Shown one piece after another: positions 56,060-64,000 of a DNA stretch of 64,000 bases. This DNA comes from Thermoanaerobacterium sp. RBIITD. Its GTDB lineage: Bacteria; Bacillota; Thermoanaerobacteria; Thermoanaerobacterales; Thermoanaerobacteraceae. A model generated the notes under the pieces. The model was given only the letters and a program-made list of their open reading frames with translations, was not told the origin of the DNA and searched no databases. How positions within the stretch are numbered: the first letter of the stretch is position 1; each line of letters begins with the position of its first letter. The stretch lies in NCBI RefSeq assembly GCF_900205865.1, contig NZ_LT906662.1, positions 1,178,001-1,242,000 on the forward strand. The letters run 5' to 3'. The position numbers and the translations under genes are program-made.

Positions 56060-57412
56060 TTATTTTAATAACTCCAATGCTTTATTTAGCTGGTCATCGT
56101 TTTTTAGTGTCAAGTTATAGAAATATGAAACCGCATCTTTCGTGTTTTTGTCAAATACACCTGATGCATTTATTCCGGCTTTTTGCTGAAAACTCATCAA
56201 TGCGTCATATGTGTCGTTTCCAAAGTATCCATTTGGTTCACCTTTATAATAGCCTAAAAGATTCAGATATGCCTGAAGGAGTTTTACATCGCTTCCCGCA
56301 TCGCCTTTCTTCAAATCCTTTGTATATATTAAGTCAGGAAGCAAGGCTCTATTATCTTTCACTTCTACATCTGGTTTTAGTCCTGTACCATCAATACATC
56401 TTCCGGATGGCAGCAAATATTTTGCAATGGTGAGTTTCATTCCACTACCGTCTTTAAAAGGTATAACCGTCTGAACAGTTCCTTTGCCATATGATTTTTC
56501 ACCGACCAATATACCTGCCTTTGTATCCTGTATGGCTCCTGCCAATATTTCTGCTGCTGATGCTGTACCGCCATTTATCAAAACAGCGAGTTTATATTTT
56601 TGTGTTTTTAGGAATGAATAATATTTTTGATCGTCATTACCCTTAACATCGACTGTTAGGACCAATCCTGCTGGTACAAAAAAGTTTGCCACATTAATAG
56701 CCTCTGATAGGAATCCGCCAGGATTATCTCTTAAATCAAGAACAATCTTTTTTACGTTATATTGATCTATATAATCGAGGGCTTTTTTCACATTTTCTGT
56801 TGTGTTTTCATTGAATTCACTTATATCTATGTATCCTATGCCATTTATTATCTTATATGACACAGGGTTTATCTTAATTATATCCCTTGTTAATTCATAT
56901 TCTTTGACCTGTCCGTCGACAAAAAAGCTTATTTTGACCTTTGTACCTTTATCACCCTTTATGAGATTTGTAACAATATTTATATTCATGCCCTTAACAT
57001 CTTTGCCATCGACAGATACAACGATATAACCGCTTTTAATGCCAGCTTTCTGTGCCGGCGAACCATCTACAGTAGATACAACTACGATATTGCTGTCTCT
57101 TTGTTCAACAACCATACCTATTCCGCTGAATACTCCTGATGTTGACTGATTAAATGCGCTCATCTCATCTTTTGTAAAATATGTACTGTATTTATCAAGT
57201 GATGATAATATGCCTTTAATTGCTGCGTCTCTCATTTCATCATTTGTCACATTGCCTACATAATTATCCTTTATAAACTGCATAATTGAGCCTATGTCGC
57301 TTAAATCTTGATCTATTGTGCTGTCAGTTCCTGCATATGTAGTGACTGGTGCTGCAAATAATAAGCTTATGGTAATTATAAATGCAAGGAAAAAGGATAT
57401 ATATCTCTTCAT
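56060..57412 (-). CDS. ctpA: C-terminal processing protease (S41) with peptidoglycan-binding domain
   Basis: A 450-residue exported protease: signal (about 1-25), helical N-terminal segment, PDZ domain (about 90-175; GIGMVVEQRD, SPAQKAGIKSGYIVVSVDG), S41 core with the Ser-Lys dyad in GTASAAEIL and SYGKGTVQ, and a C-terminal PG_binding_1 domain (about 375-440; GSDVKLLQAYLNLLGYY). It matches the CtpA/CtpB type of Firmicutes, which cleaves extracytoplasmic proteins; some act in sporulation signalling. AAGGAGG precedes the ATG. Confidence 0.93.
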   Translation of the reverse strand: MKRYISFFLAFIITISLLFAAPVTTYAGTDSTIDQDLSDIGSIMQFIKDNYVGNVTNDEMRDAAIKGILSSLDKYSTYFTKDEMSAFNQSTSGVFSGIGMVVEQRDSNIVVVSTVDGSPAQKAGIKSGYIVVSVDGKDVKGMNINIVTNLIKGDKGTKVKISFFVDGQVKEYELTRDIIKINPVSYKIINGIGYIDISEFNENTTENVKKALDYIDQYNVKKIVLDLRDNPGGFLSEAINVANFFVPAGLVLTVDVKGNDDQKYYSFLKTQKYKLAVLINGGTASAAEILAGAIQDTKAGILVGEKSYGKGTVQTVIPFKDGSGMKLTIAKYLLPSGRCIDGTGLKPDVEVKDNRALLPDLIYTKDLKKGDAGSDVKLLQAYLNLLGYYKGEPNGYFGNDTYDALMSFQQKAGINASGVFDKNTKDAVSYFYNLTLKNDDQLNKALELLK

Positions 57413-57509
57413 GAAAAAACCTCCTTAAAATATTATTTAATTTTATTATATCACAGTTATATGTTTTATAATTAATGTAAATAATCATGGATAAAAGATG
57501 AGAAAAATA

Positions 57510-57535
57510 ATAAAAAGGGCTCAATGAATGAACCC
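57510..57535 (-). terminator. Terminator of the threonine operon
   Basis: GGGCTCA (57517-57523) / TGAACCC (57529-57535) hairpin with one G-U pair, followed by TTTTTATT on the minus strand, directly after the thrB stop. Confidence 0.85.
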
Positions 57536-58441
57536 CTACACTATGCATGCACCAACATTATCACATTTTAAATTATATACTTGAAATGGCAAATTTCTTT
57601 CATCATAAACACTTTTAACCGATTCCATGACATCTTCGACTTTTTCATCATTTACAATCGCCATCATCGTCGGTCCTGCCCCACTCAAAAATGCGGCGTA
57701 TGCACCGCCTTTTAATGCTGCTTCTATTACATAGTACATCTCAGGTATAAATTCTTTGCGGTACACCTGATGGAGCATATCCTGTGAAGCAAATTTCAGC
57801 ATATCATAATTTTCTGTAAAAAATGCTGCAGTCAATAACGAAGCTCTTCCTACATTAAATACGCCATTTTTGTATTCTATCATCGGTGGAAGTATACCCC
57901 TGGCTTTTGACGTCTTCAATTCCCTATTTGGATAAAATGCAATAAATTTTAGATCATCTTTTAAATCTTTTTTAATGTAATAGGCTTTTTTGCCGTCAAA
58001 TGTCGCTACATTAAAGCCACCATTTAATGCAGGTGCGACATTATCCGCATGGCCTTCCATCATTGACGCCATATCCAGTATTTCATCTTGTCTTAAGGGT
58101 TTACCGCATAAAATATTTGCTGCCACCATCCCCCCAATTATTGCAGAAGCACTGCTGCCGAGGCCGCTTCCCATAGGAATTCTATTGACTGTTGTAATCC
58201 TCAATCCGTCAACATTTATATTCAATCTGTCAAAAACCTTCTTTGCCGCTTTATAAATTAGATTCTCTTCATTCCGCTCTATATTAAAAACGCCTTCCCC
58301 TATAACATCAATAATCAGTCCATCACCAGATAACTCCATGTATATATCATTGTACAGATTTAGTGCGATACCAAGGCAATCAAAGCCCGGACCAAGATTT
58401 GCCGTTGATGCCGGTACCCTCACATGGACAGATTTATCCAT
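57536..58441 (-). CDS. thrB: Homoserine kinase
   Basis: The 301-residue GHMP kinase converts homoserine to O-phosphohomoserine. It begins [20 protein letters not shown] and carries the ATP-binding GHMP motif [12 protein letters not shown] near residue 90 and a C-terminal GAGPTMMA loop. Its ATG overlaps the thrC stop by 8 bases, with AGAGGGTG as the ribosome site. It is the last gene of hom-thrC-thrB. Confidence 0.95.
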   Translation of the reverse strand: MDKSVHVRVPASTANLGPGFDCLGIALNLYNDIYMELSGDGLIIDVIGEGVFNIERNEENLIYKAAKKVFDRLNINVDGLRITTVNRIPMGSGLGSSASAIIGGMVAANILCGKPLRQDEILDMASMMEGHADNVAPALNGGFNVATFDGKKAYYIKKDLKDDLKFIAFYPNRELKTSKARGILPPMIEYKNGVFNVGRASLLTAAFFTENYDMLKFASQDMLHQVYRKEFIPEMYYVIEAALKGGAYAAFLSGAGPTMMAIVNDEKVEDVMESVKSVYDERNLPFQVYNLKCDNVGACIV

Positions 58442-59492
58442 ATATTACACCCTCTAATGCTTTTAAGTCAGCATCAACAGTCTTAACATTGCCTCCGCCA
58501 AGCTTTATAGCTGTATCTGGATCTTTTAAGCCATTTCCTGTAAGGATGCATACAACTGTGTCACCTTCTTTAAAAAGCCCTTCATTGTATTTTTTGATTA
58601 TACCTGCAATCGGTGCACAGGATGCAGGCTCTGCAAAAATGCCTTCACTTTTTGCAAGAAGAGAATATGCATTCAATATTTCTTCATCAGTAACTTTGTC
58701 AATAAGACCGCCTGATTCATCTCTTGCAGCAACTGCTTTTTGCCAGCTTGCTGGATTTCCTATCCTTATAGCCGTTGCTATTGTCTCAGGATGTTCAAAT
58801 ATCCTATTTTCAACGATAGGGGCGGCACCCGCTGCCTGAAATCCTATCATCTTCGGAAGCTTATCAATCTTTCCTATTCTATGGTATTCCTTAAATCCCA
58901 TCCAATATGCCGTAATATTGCCAGCATTTCCAACAGGAAGCGCGAGATAATCTGGTGCCTCTTTTAATAAATCGCATATCTCGAATGAAGAAGATTTTTG
59001 TCCTTCGAGCCTATATGGATTTATTGAATTAACGACTGTTATAGGATGTTTCTTGGATATTTCTCTAACCAGCCTCAGTGCATCGTCGAAATTGCCATTT
59101 ATGGCGATTACCTCTGCACCATATGCTATTGCCTGTGCTAATTTGCCTAAGGCAATCTTTCCACCAGGTATAAGGACGACGCATTTTAGTCCCGCTTTTG
59201 CTGCATATGCTGCCGCAGATGCAGATGTGTTTCCTGTCGATGCACAAACAACGGCATGTGATCCTTCCTGCTTTGCCATCGATACTGCGACAGTCATACC
59301 TCTGTCTTTAAATGAGCCTGTTGGGTTTAATCCTTCATATTTTAAATATATCTTTAAACCGGGTAACTTCCTCTCAAGGTTAGTTGCTTCTATTAAGGGT
59401 GTATTTCCTTCTTTTAATGTTATAATATTTTCATCGTCTATTTTTGGCAAATATTCCCTATAAGATTTTATGATACCGTCCCACTCCATCAT
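58434..59492 (-). CDS. thrC: Threonine synthase
   Basis: The 352-residue PLP enzyme makes threonine from O-phosphohomoserine. The PLP lysine is K62 in [10 protein letters not shown]; the phosphate loop is GNAGN in the middle; length matches the short bacterial threonine synthases. The ATG overlaps the hom stop by 4 bases and GAGGGGG precedes it. Confidence 0.95.
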   Translation of the reverse strand: MMEWDGIIKSYREYLPKIDDENIITLKEGNTPLIEATNLERKLPGLKIYLKYEGLNPTGSFKDRGMTVAVSMAKQEGSHAVVCASTGNTSASAAAYAAKAGLKCVVLIPGGKIALGKLAQAIAYGAEVIAINGNFDDALRLVREISKKHPITVVNSINPYRLEGQKSSSFEICDLLKEAPDYLALPVGNAGNITAYWMGFKEYHRIGKIDKLPKMIGFQAAGAAPIVENRIFEHPETIATAIRIGNPASWQKAVAARDESGGLIDKVTDEEILNAYSLLAKSEGIFAEPASCAPIAGIIKKYNEGLFKEGDTVVCILTGNGLKDPDTAIKLGGGNVKTVDADLKALEGVIYG

Positions 59493-60748
59493 TCTTCCCC
59501 CTCAACTTTTATGACATTTGCTACTTTATCTATCTCCTCTAACTTTTCGATCTTTTTAAGTGCATTGAATATGCTCCCTGTCACCGCGTTGTGCGTTATT
59601 AAAACTATCTCCGCATATTCACCTCTTACTTCTTTTTGTACAACAGATATTAAGCTTATACCTTCTTGGCCCAAGACACCTGTTATTTTGCTCATGACAC
59701 CCGGCTTATCAAGTGCAGTAAGCCTTATATAATACTTAGATACAGTATCCACAATGTTTTGAACCTTTGCGTCTTCGTATCCATTTTGTCCCGGTATGTG
59801 ATTTACAACATCGATGACATCAGCAACAACGGCACTTGCTGTCGGCATCATGCCAGCACCTTGCCCATAAAACATGAGCCTTCCTACAGCATTTCCTTCG
59901 ACTAATATCGCGTTATACACACCATTTACGCCATTTAACGGATTACTTTTTGATATCATTACCGGGTGCACCCATGCTTCTAGCTTTCCGTCATCATCAA
60001 TTCTGCCAAAGGCTATAAGCTTTATCGTATATCCCAATTCTTCTGCATATTGTATATCCTCTTTTGATATTGTCCTTATACCTTTTGTATAAATATCATC
60101 CGGCACGACATATTTATTAAATGAAAGCGTACAAAGTATTGCAAGCTTTCTTGCAGCGTCAAACCCATCAACATCATCTGTTGGATCAAGCTCTGCATAG
60201 CCCTTTTGCTGTGCCTCCTTCAATACACCTTCAAAGCTCATGCCTCTTTCTTTCATCTCTGTCAAGATATAATTTGTCGTGCCATTCAATATCCCCTTTA
60301 TTTCGTATATCTTATTTGCTGCAAGGCACTGCTTAAGCGGCCTTATAATCGGTATGCCGCCACCAACTGACGCCTCATAAAGAAGGCTTACTTTCCTTTC
60401 ATTTGCAAGCTTTATGAGTTCTTTACCGTGTTTTGAAATTACCTCTTTATTGGCTGTTACAACACTTTTCCCATTTTCAATCGCTCTTTTCATATATTCA
60501 AGGGCAGGATGCTCTTTGCCCATTACTTCAACAACAACATCTATCTCAGGATCTTCCAATATATCCTCAGGCACTATCGTGATTTTCCCCTCTACCTGAG
60601 GCATCCTCTTTTTTTCAGGATCTTTTACAAGTATCTTTTTAATCTCTATTTTTTGTCCAATCTTTTTTTCAATGGCTTCTCCATTTTGTTCAATAAGGCG
60701 TACAACGCCAGAACCAACAGTACCAAGCCCCATAAGACCAATCTTCAT
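59489..60748 (-). CDS. hom: Homoserine dehydrogenase
   Basis: The 419-residue monofunctional enzyme reduces aspartate semialdehyde to homoserine. It begins with the Rossmann motif [14 protein letters not shown], has the catalytic-region [16 protein letters not shown] and [18 protein letters not shown], and ends in an ACT domain (about 340-419) expected to sense threonine. AAGGAAGG precedes the ATG. No T-box or leader peptide was found in the ~190 bases upstream. Confidence 0.95.
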   Translation of the reverse strand: MKIGLMGLGTVGSGVVRLIEQNGEAIEKKIGQKIEIKKILVKDPEKKRMPQVEGKITIVPEDILEDPEIDVVVEVMGKEHPALEYMKRAIENGKSVVTANKEVISKHGKELIKLANERKVSLLYEASVGGGIPIIRPLKQCLAANKIYEIKGILNGTTNYILTEMKERGMSFEGVLKEAQQKGYAELDPTDDVDGFDAARKLAILCTLSFNKYVVPDDIYTKGIRTISKEDIQYAEELGYTIKLIAFGRIDDDGKLEAWVHPVMISKSNPLNGVNGVYNAILVEGNAVGRLMFYGQGAGMMPTASAVVADVIDVVNHIPGQNGYEDAKVQNIVDTVSKYYIRLTALDKPGVMSKITGVLGQEGISLISVVQKEVRGEYAEIVLITHNAVTGSIFNALKKIEKLEEIDKVANVIKVEGEE

Positions 60749-60894
60749 GCTATAAATCCTTCCTTTCTCCTATAAACTGCTATATTTTGTGAAATTATCA
60801 AATTGAATCATAATCATTTTTTGTTTTTGGATTATTCGCTTTACTCAAAATAAAAAAGTACATAAATAGGTGTAAAATATAATCATGGGTATCC

Positions 60895-60931
60895 CTCACA
60901 GCCTCGGATTTAAGCTGTGCTCTGAATGACA
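60895..60931. repeat. Hairpin / degenerate interspersed repeat after the ACT gene
   Basis: On the minus strand TGTCATTCAGAG is followed by CACAGC..GCTGTG hairpin arms and GGGATACCC. The first bases resemble the repeat at 46628-46660. It is 3' of the ACT-domain gene and lacks a T-run, so terminator function is doubtful. Confidence 0.35.
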
Positions 60932-60940
60932 TAAGTTAAA

Positions 60941-61381
60941 TTATTCTCCTAATATCTCTATCTTTCTAACCCCATGTTCTGCTTCTATTTTCTTTATAAG
61001 TGACTCAATATTAACCTCCATATATTGAGTATCAACGGAAATAGACACACTGGCAACACCAAGTGATGGCATACTTTGGTTTATAGTTATTACATTTCCT
61101 CTTAGCGATGCAATGATATCTAGGATCGATGAAAGTATCCCTGGCATGTGCTCTAATAAGAGGGACAGTGTGATAATCTTTCCTTTGCTGAATTTAGAAT
61201 ATGGAAATATATAGTCCCTGTACTTATAGAAAGCACTTCTCGACATGCCGACTTTTTTTACCGCATCATTGACAGTTTTTGCTTCACCTGTTTCGATAAG
61301 TTCCTTTACTTTAAGTGTTTTTTTAAGTGCATCAGAAAGTATCTCCTCCCTTATTATATAAAGCTTGCTATCTTCTCCCAA
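60941..61381 (-). CDS. ACT-domain protein (PheB / UPF0735 type)
   Basis: 146 residues from TTG 61381 (AAAGGGG seven bases upstream); a longer ATG reading from 61480 includes 33 implausible residues. The N-terminal half has a helix-turn-helix-like [25 protein letters not shown], the C-terminal half is an ACT domain ([19 protein letters not shown]). PheB-type proteins lie beside hom in many Firmicutes and are thought to sense an amino acid and regulate threonine or phenylalanine genes. It is directly upstream of hom, supporting such a role here. Confidence 0.88.
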   Translation of the reverse strand: MGEDSKLYIIREEILSDALKKTLKVKELIETGEAKTVNDAVKKVGMSRSAFYKYRDYIFPYSKFSKGKIITLSLLLEHMPGILSSILDIIASLRGNVITINQSMPSLGVASVSISVDTQYMEVNIESLIKKIEAEHGVRKIEILGE

Positions 61382-61614
61382 TATTATTCCCCTTTCACAA
61401 AAGTAATAGATATGTATTTGTATGGTGAACAAATATCCATATATTGTGTACATTTTAACATAGTAAGCTAAAAAAATCAAGGGTACTTCAACGTTTTCTA
61501 AAAAAAATTTTTTAAAAACCGAAAAAATGCCTTAGAAAATTAATAAATATGTAACTTTTTTAGACATGTTTTGTTATATAATATACTTAAATACGTTGCA
61601 GGGGGAGATGAAGT

Positions 61615-62526
61615 TTGAAAAAGTTTTTATTGATTTTAGTGATAATAACCACCATTTTATCATCTGCTTGTGCTAAAGGCCCATTTGATGCATATAAGGA
61701 TGATACAAAATTTCTTTTGAAATATGGCTTTAGTCCAGAAAAAAAAGCACAATATTTTGACGTGAGCATTCCGTCAGACTGGCATATTTCACCAAATGAC
61801 ATGCCTATTGGATTATACTGGAGTGAAGTCAATTTTCTTTCAAAGGATATAGGATATAATATAGAAAAATATAAAGGAAAAGATGTCAAAGCAGTTATAT
61901 ACAGGTTAAATGAAAAGCTTTCTGGAAAGGGCGAAAACAGTAAACATTCATACCCTACAAATGCTGTTATTTTAAGAGACGGTGAAAACATTGTCGGGGC
62001 ATGGCTTGAATTCAATGCATCAACACCACTTTCGCTGAAAAAGAATTATATTGAGGACCTGACAGAAAAGCCTTGGATAGAATGGGTAAATGCCAACGGC
62101 TTTTTGAAGGATTTGTCATCACCTGATGCTGATAAACTAACGCCACAAGAACTTATATATGCATTCTTTAATGGGATTAATAAAGGTGATACTAAAGCGA
62201 TATATTCTACATTGTCGATTAATATGCTTCACAATATGCTCTATATTAATAGAAAAAATAACACGCTTTACAACACTTCTTTTGACCCTTATAGCATAGA
62301 AATGAACACAAAATCTGCAGTTGTCAATAAAATCGAGGAGAATACAAATTGGGTTCCCGGTAAAAATATGGATGTATTTGAAAGCAAGGAATTTTTAGTG
62401 AATGTTGATATGAAGTTTAAAAATGAAGTAGGTTTTAAAGATGGGAAAAACGCTCTTTTCATAATAGTTGCAAAAGTGACAAAAGACTCACCATGGAAAA
62501 TATACGGCATTGGTACAGGGCCATAA
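61615..62526 (+). CDS. Lipoprotein of unknown function
   Basis: The 303-residue protein starts at TTG with GGGGGAG upstream. Residues 1-19 are a lipoprotein signal with lipobox LSSAC. Residues about 20-165 form one domain (VSIPSDWHISPNDMPIGLYWSE, AVILRDGENIVGAWLEFN), and about 170-303 a second domain, LTPQELIYAFFNGINKGDTKAIYSTLS, resembling small secreted NTF2-like/DUF4829-type domains. I cannot assign a function. It is isolated: flanked by a minus-strand gene on the left and ending head-to-head with walJ. Confidence 0.65.
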   Translation: MKKFLLILVIITTILSSACAKGPFDAYKDDTKFLLKYGFSPEKKAQYFDVSIPSDWHISPNDMPIGLYWSEVNFLSKDIGYNIEKYKGKDVKAVIYRLNEKLSGKGENSKHSYPTNAVILRDGENIVGAWLEFNASTPLSLKKNYIEDLTEKPWIEWVNANGFLKDLSSPDADKLTPQELIYAFFNGINKGDTKAIYSTLSINMLHNMLYINRKNNTLYNTSFDPYSIEMNTKSAVVNKIEENTNWVPGKNMDVFESKEFLVNVDMKFKNEVGFKDGKNALFIIVAKVTKDSPWKIYGIGTGP

Positions 62527-62537
62527 AGGCCCTTTTA
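62517..62537 (+). terminator. Terminator overlapping the lipoprotein stop codon
   Basis: GGGCC-ATAAA-GGCCC hairpin followed by TTTTATATTT on the plus strand. Confidence 0.8.
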
Positions 62538-63314
62538 TATTTCAATAACATCACTTTCAGTATATCTTAATGCCATATTTACTTCATAATTAATTCCATT
62601 TTCTTTAAGCATTTCTGTAACTGTTCCATATGCTATCTCAGGTCTATTGTTGTTCTGGCTTAAATGTCCGAGATAAACTATACCTATTGATTTCATCTCT
62701 ATGAGTTTTTTAAGTGCCTCCCCTGCCGCTTTGTTTGACAAATGACCATGATCAGATAGTATCCTCTTCTTCAATGGCCACGGATACGATCCGTTTATAA
62801 GCATGTCCAAATCATGGTTCGACTCGAGAAGGACAATGTCAGAATCCATTATATTTGCTGCGACGCCTTTGCTCATATAACCTAAATCTGTAGCAATTGT
62901 TGCTTTATTTCTCCCGCAAAAAAAGGAAAAACCTACGGGTTCTGCCGCATCATGGGATTTCTTAAAGGGTCTTATTCTTACATCACCTATGTTAAATACT
63001 TCTCCTGTTTTAAAATAACATTTATTATTATAATCGATCTCACCTAATAGATTTTCCATGGCGGACCATGTAGCTTCATTTGCATATATGGGAATGTTGT
63101 ACCTTCTCGATAAGATACCTGCACCCTTTATATGGTCATTGTGCTCATGTGTAATAAGTATCGCTGTTAGATCTGATGGATTCACGTTGATATTTTCAAG
63201 GCATTTTTCTATTGTCCTGCCGCTTAAACCAGCATCTACTAGAATATTTACATCTTTATAACCAATATATGTAGCATTGCCACTGCTTCCAGACCTCAAT
63301 GAACAAAACTTCAT
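62535..63314 (-). CDS. walJ: WalJ/YycJ-like metallo-beta-lactamase-fold hydrolase
   Basis: The 259-residue protein begins KFCSLRSGSSGNATYIG and has the metal motif H56-x-H58-x-D60-H61 (THEHNDH), ATDLGYMS and VLESNHD, and LGHLSQNN. It matches YycJ/WalJ/VicX, an exonuclease-like protein usually linked to the WalRK operon near the replication origin. No walRK is visible here; flanking sequence stops at another ABC gene. The start has no clear ribosome site, and a palindrome lies within its short leader. Confidence 0.88.
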   Translation of the reverse strand: MKFCSLRSGSSGNATYIGYKDVNILVDAGLSGRTIEKCLENINVNPSDLTAILITHEHNDHIKGAGILSRRYNIPIYANEATWSAMENLLGEIDYNNKCYFKTGEVFNIGDVRIRPFKKSHDAAEPVGFSFFCGRNKATIATDLGYMSKGVAANIMDSDIVLLESNHDLDMLINGSYPWPLKKRILSDHGHLSNKAAGEALKKLIEMKSIGIVYLGHLSQNNNRPEIAYGTVTEMLKENGINYEVNMALRYTESDVIEI

Positions 63315-63715
63315 TTGTCAAATACCCGAATTTCGGGTACCCCCTTTCGCAGTTTTATAACTTACCATAAGTTTATGGTAGATATCACATAAGCTCAAAC
63401 CATCTTTTAAAACCTCTTATAAAATATTATATAACAATATTCAACTATTTACCATATCATCACCAGCAATTATTAAAATATTGTGCGAACTAATGGATTC
63501 GTTGGAGTGCTTTCACTTCCCAGCGAATTAATATAAATAAATTATTTTTGATACATGATTATATAACAATTACCCCCAGTTTATGAATATAATAGTATAA
63601 AATCGAGGGATATTTTATTAACAGCACCTCTGTGTGCAACTTTTTTCATACAATATACATGCTCGAAACTCGTCTAATTATGGCATATTTAAATTTATTG
63701 TGTTTTAACATCGAC
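63315..63715. other. Gene-free AT-rich region with palindromes and hairpins
   Basis: It holds TACCCGAA/TTCGGGTA (63323-63339), TACCATAA/TTATGGTA (63363-63380), and a long imperfect hairpin at 63497-63528 (ATTCGTTGG..AGTG loop CACT..AGCGAAT). No credible ORF is present. Confidence 0.55.
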
Positions 63716-63750
63716 TTATCCACATATGCACATTTACCTGTGGATAAGTC
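63713..63750. promoter_or_regulatory. Inverted pair of consensus DnaA boxes
   Basis: TTATCCACA (63716-63724) and its exact complement TGTGGATAA (63739-63747) are part of a 12-base perfect inverted repeat (63713-63724 / 63739-63750) around a 14-base centre. TTATCCACA is the strongest DnaA-binding sequence. It lies in a gene-free region next to walJ, a gene commonly near oriC. Confidence 0.65.
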
Positions 63751-63794
63751 ATGCAACTATCAATATACCTCATTTTGCTTAATTTAAATTTAAT

Positions 63795-63820
63795 TAGGAC
63801 AAGGAACTTTCCCTGTCCTA
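63795..63820 (-). terminator. Hairpin after the ABC exporter gene
   Basis: TAGGACA (63795-63801) / TGTCCTA (63814-63820) with a 12-base loop. The downstream T-run is poor, so termination strength is uncertain. GGACAG is repeated three times within 60 bases here. Confidence 0.45.
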
Positions 63821-63862
63821 TTTTATTTGGGTACAAACTCTCTCCTGTCCAACTGTCCTTTT

Positions 63863-64000
63863 TTAGCTTGCCATTTCATTGTCTTCAAACTGGCTATTAT
63901 AGAGGCTCGCATAGAAACCGCCTTTTGCAAGGAGATCTTTATGTGTACCTTGTTCAACAATGTCACCATGGTCCATGACAAGTATCAAATCTGCATCCCT
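63863..64000 (-). CDS. ABC exporter ATPase, C-terminal end (cut by window edge)
   Basis: The visible 45 residues read [20 protein letters not shown] and continue [17 protein letters not shown] to a stop at 63863. This is the end of an ATPase domain after the switch histidine, as in fused multidrug/lipid exporters (MsbA/LmrA type). The rest is outside the window, so substrate and partner cannot be judged. Confidence 0.88.
   Translation of the reverse strand, partial: RDADLILVMDHGDIVEQGTHKDLLAKGGFYASLYNSQFEDNEMAS

Noticed and set aside
60749-60940. T-box or threonine attenuator before hom
   Set aside because: No run of Thr/Ile codons, no T-box sequence and no U-run terminator; only a hairpin without a T-run.

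Overview
The window comes from a low-G+C, Gram-positive, anaerobic and probably thermophilic member of the Firmicutes. The genus Thermoanaerobacterium or a close relative is my inference, from the S-layer homology (SLH) proteins, AT-rich intergenic DNA, frequent TTG/GTG starts with strong Shine-Dalgarno (SD) sites, and a conserved block spo0F-like, fba, fsa, rho, rpmE, tdk, yqhQ, prmC, prfA, whose order I recall being similar in Bacillus. Almost every gene is on the minus strand. I see no rRNA, tRNA, CRISPR array, transposase or integrase.

Layout on the plus-strand axis. 1-8.3 kb: translation, central-carbon and termination genes, with two chromate-transporter half genes between prmC and prfA. 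8.5-14.5 kb: a membrane-anchored FAD oxidoreductase and a heterodimeric ABC exporter whose leader looks like a ribosome-controlled attenuator. 14.5-17.6 kb: a YgiT/DUF4258 toxin-antitoxin remnant with a frameshifted toxin, and a fructose operon (fruR, fruK, fruA) in which fruA has lost its middle. 17.8-27.9 kb: an orphan replication-type winged-helix protein, then membrane and surface glycosyltransferases (GtrA, GT2, PIG-V-like, GT39, GT87-like) and a two-component system; two of these glycosyltransferase genes share a repeated promoter with tandem 11-bp-spaced boxes. 27.9-40.6 kb: cell-surface genes (glycosidase-like protein, abundant-type S-layer protein, DUF4127, polysaccharide deacetylase, large membrane glycan enzyme, acyltransferase). 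40.7-43.5 kb: pyrG with an attenuator-like leader, an unlisted 28-codon ORF and a PHP phosphatase. 43.6-54.5 kb: an SLH protein behind a cyclic-di-GMP-II riboswitch, a serA/aminotransferase pair behind a perfect palindrome, and a giant SLH-anchored subtilase. 54.9-64 kb: glycerate kinase, CtpA protease, the hom-thrC-thrB operon with an upstream ACT gene, a lipoprotein, walJ, a gene-free region with two inverted DnaA boxes, and the end of another ABC exporter.

Taken together, much of the accessory content builds or remodels the cell envelope: S-layer and SLH-anchored proteins, glycosyltransferases, glycan hydrolase/deacetylase/acyltransferase, and several RNA or protein control elements upstream of them. 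The most interesting items are the ABC-exporter leader at 14137-14460, the riboswitch at 46412-46482, the paired response-regulator-type promoters at 24009-24063 and 25765-25819, the internally deleted fruA, and the inverted DnaA boxes at 63713-63750. All function calls come from reading motifs by eye; no database search was run.
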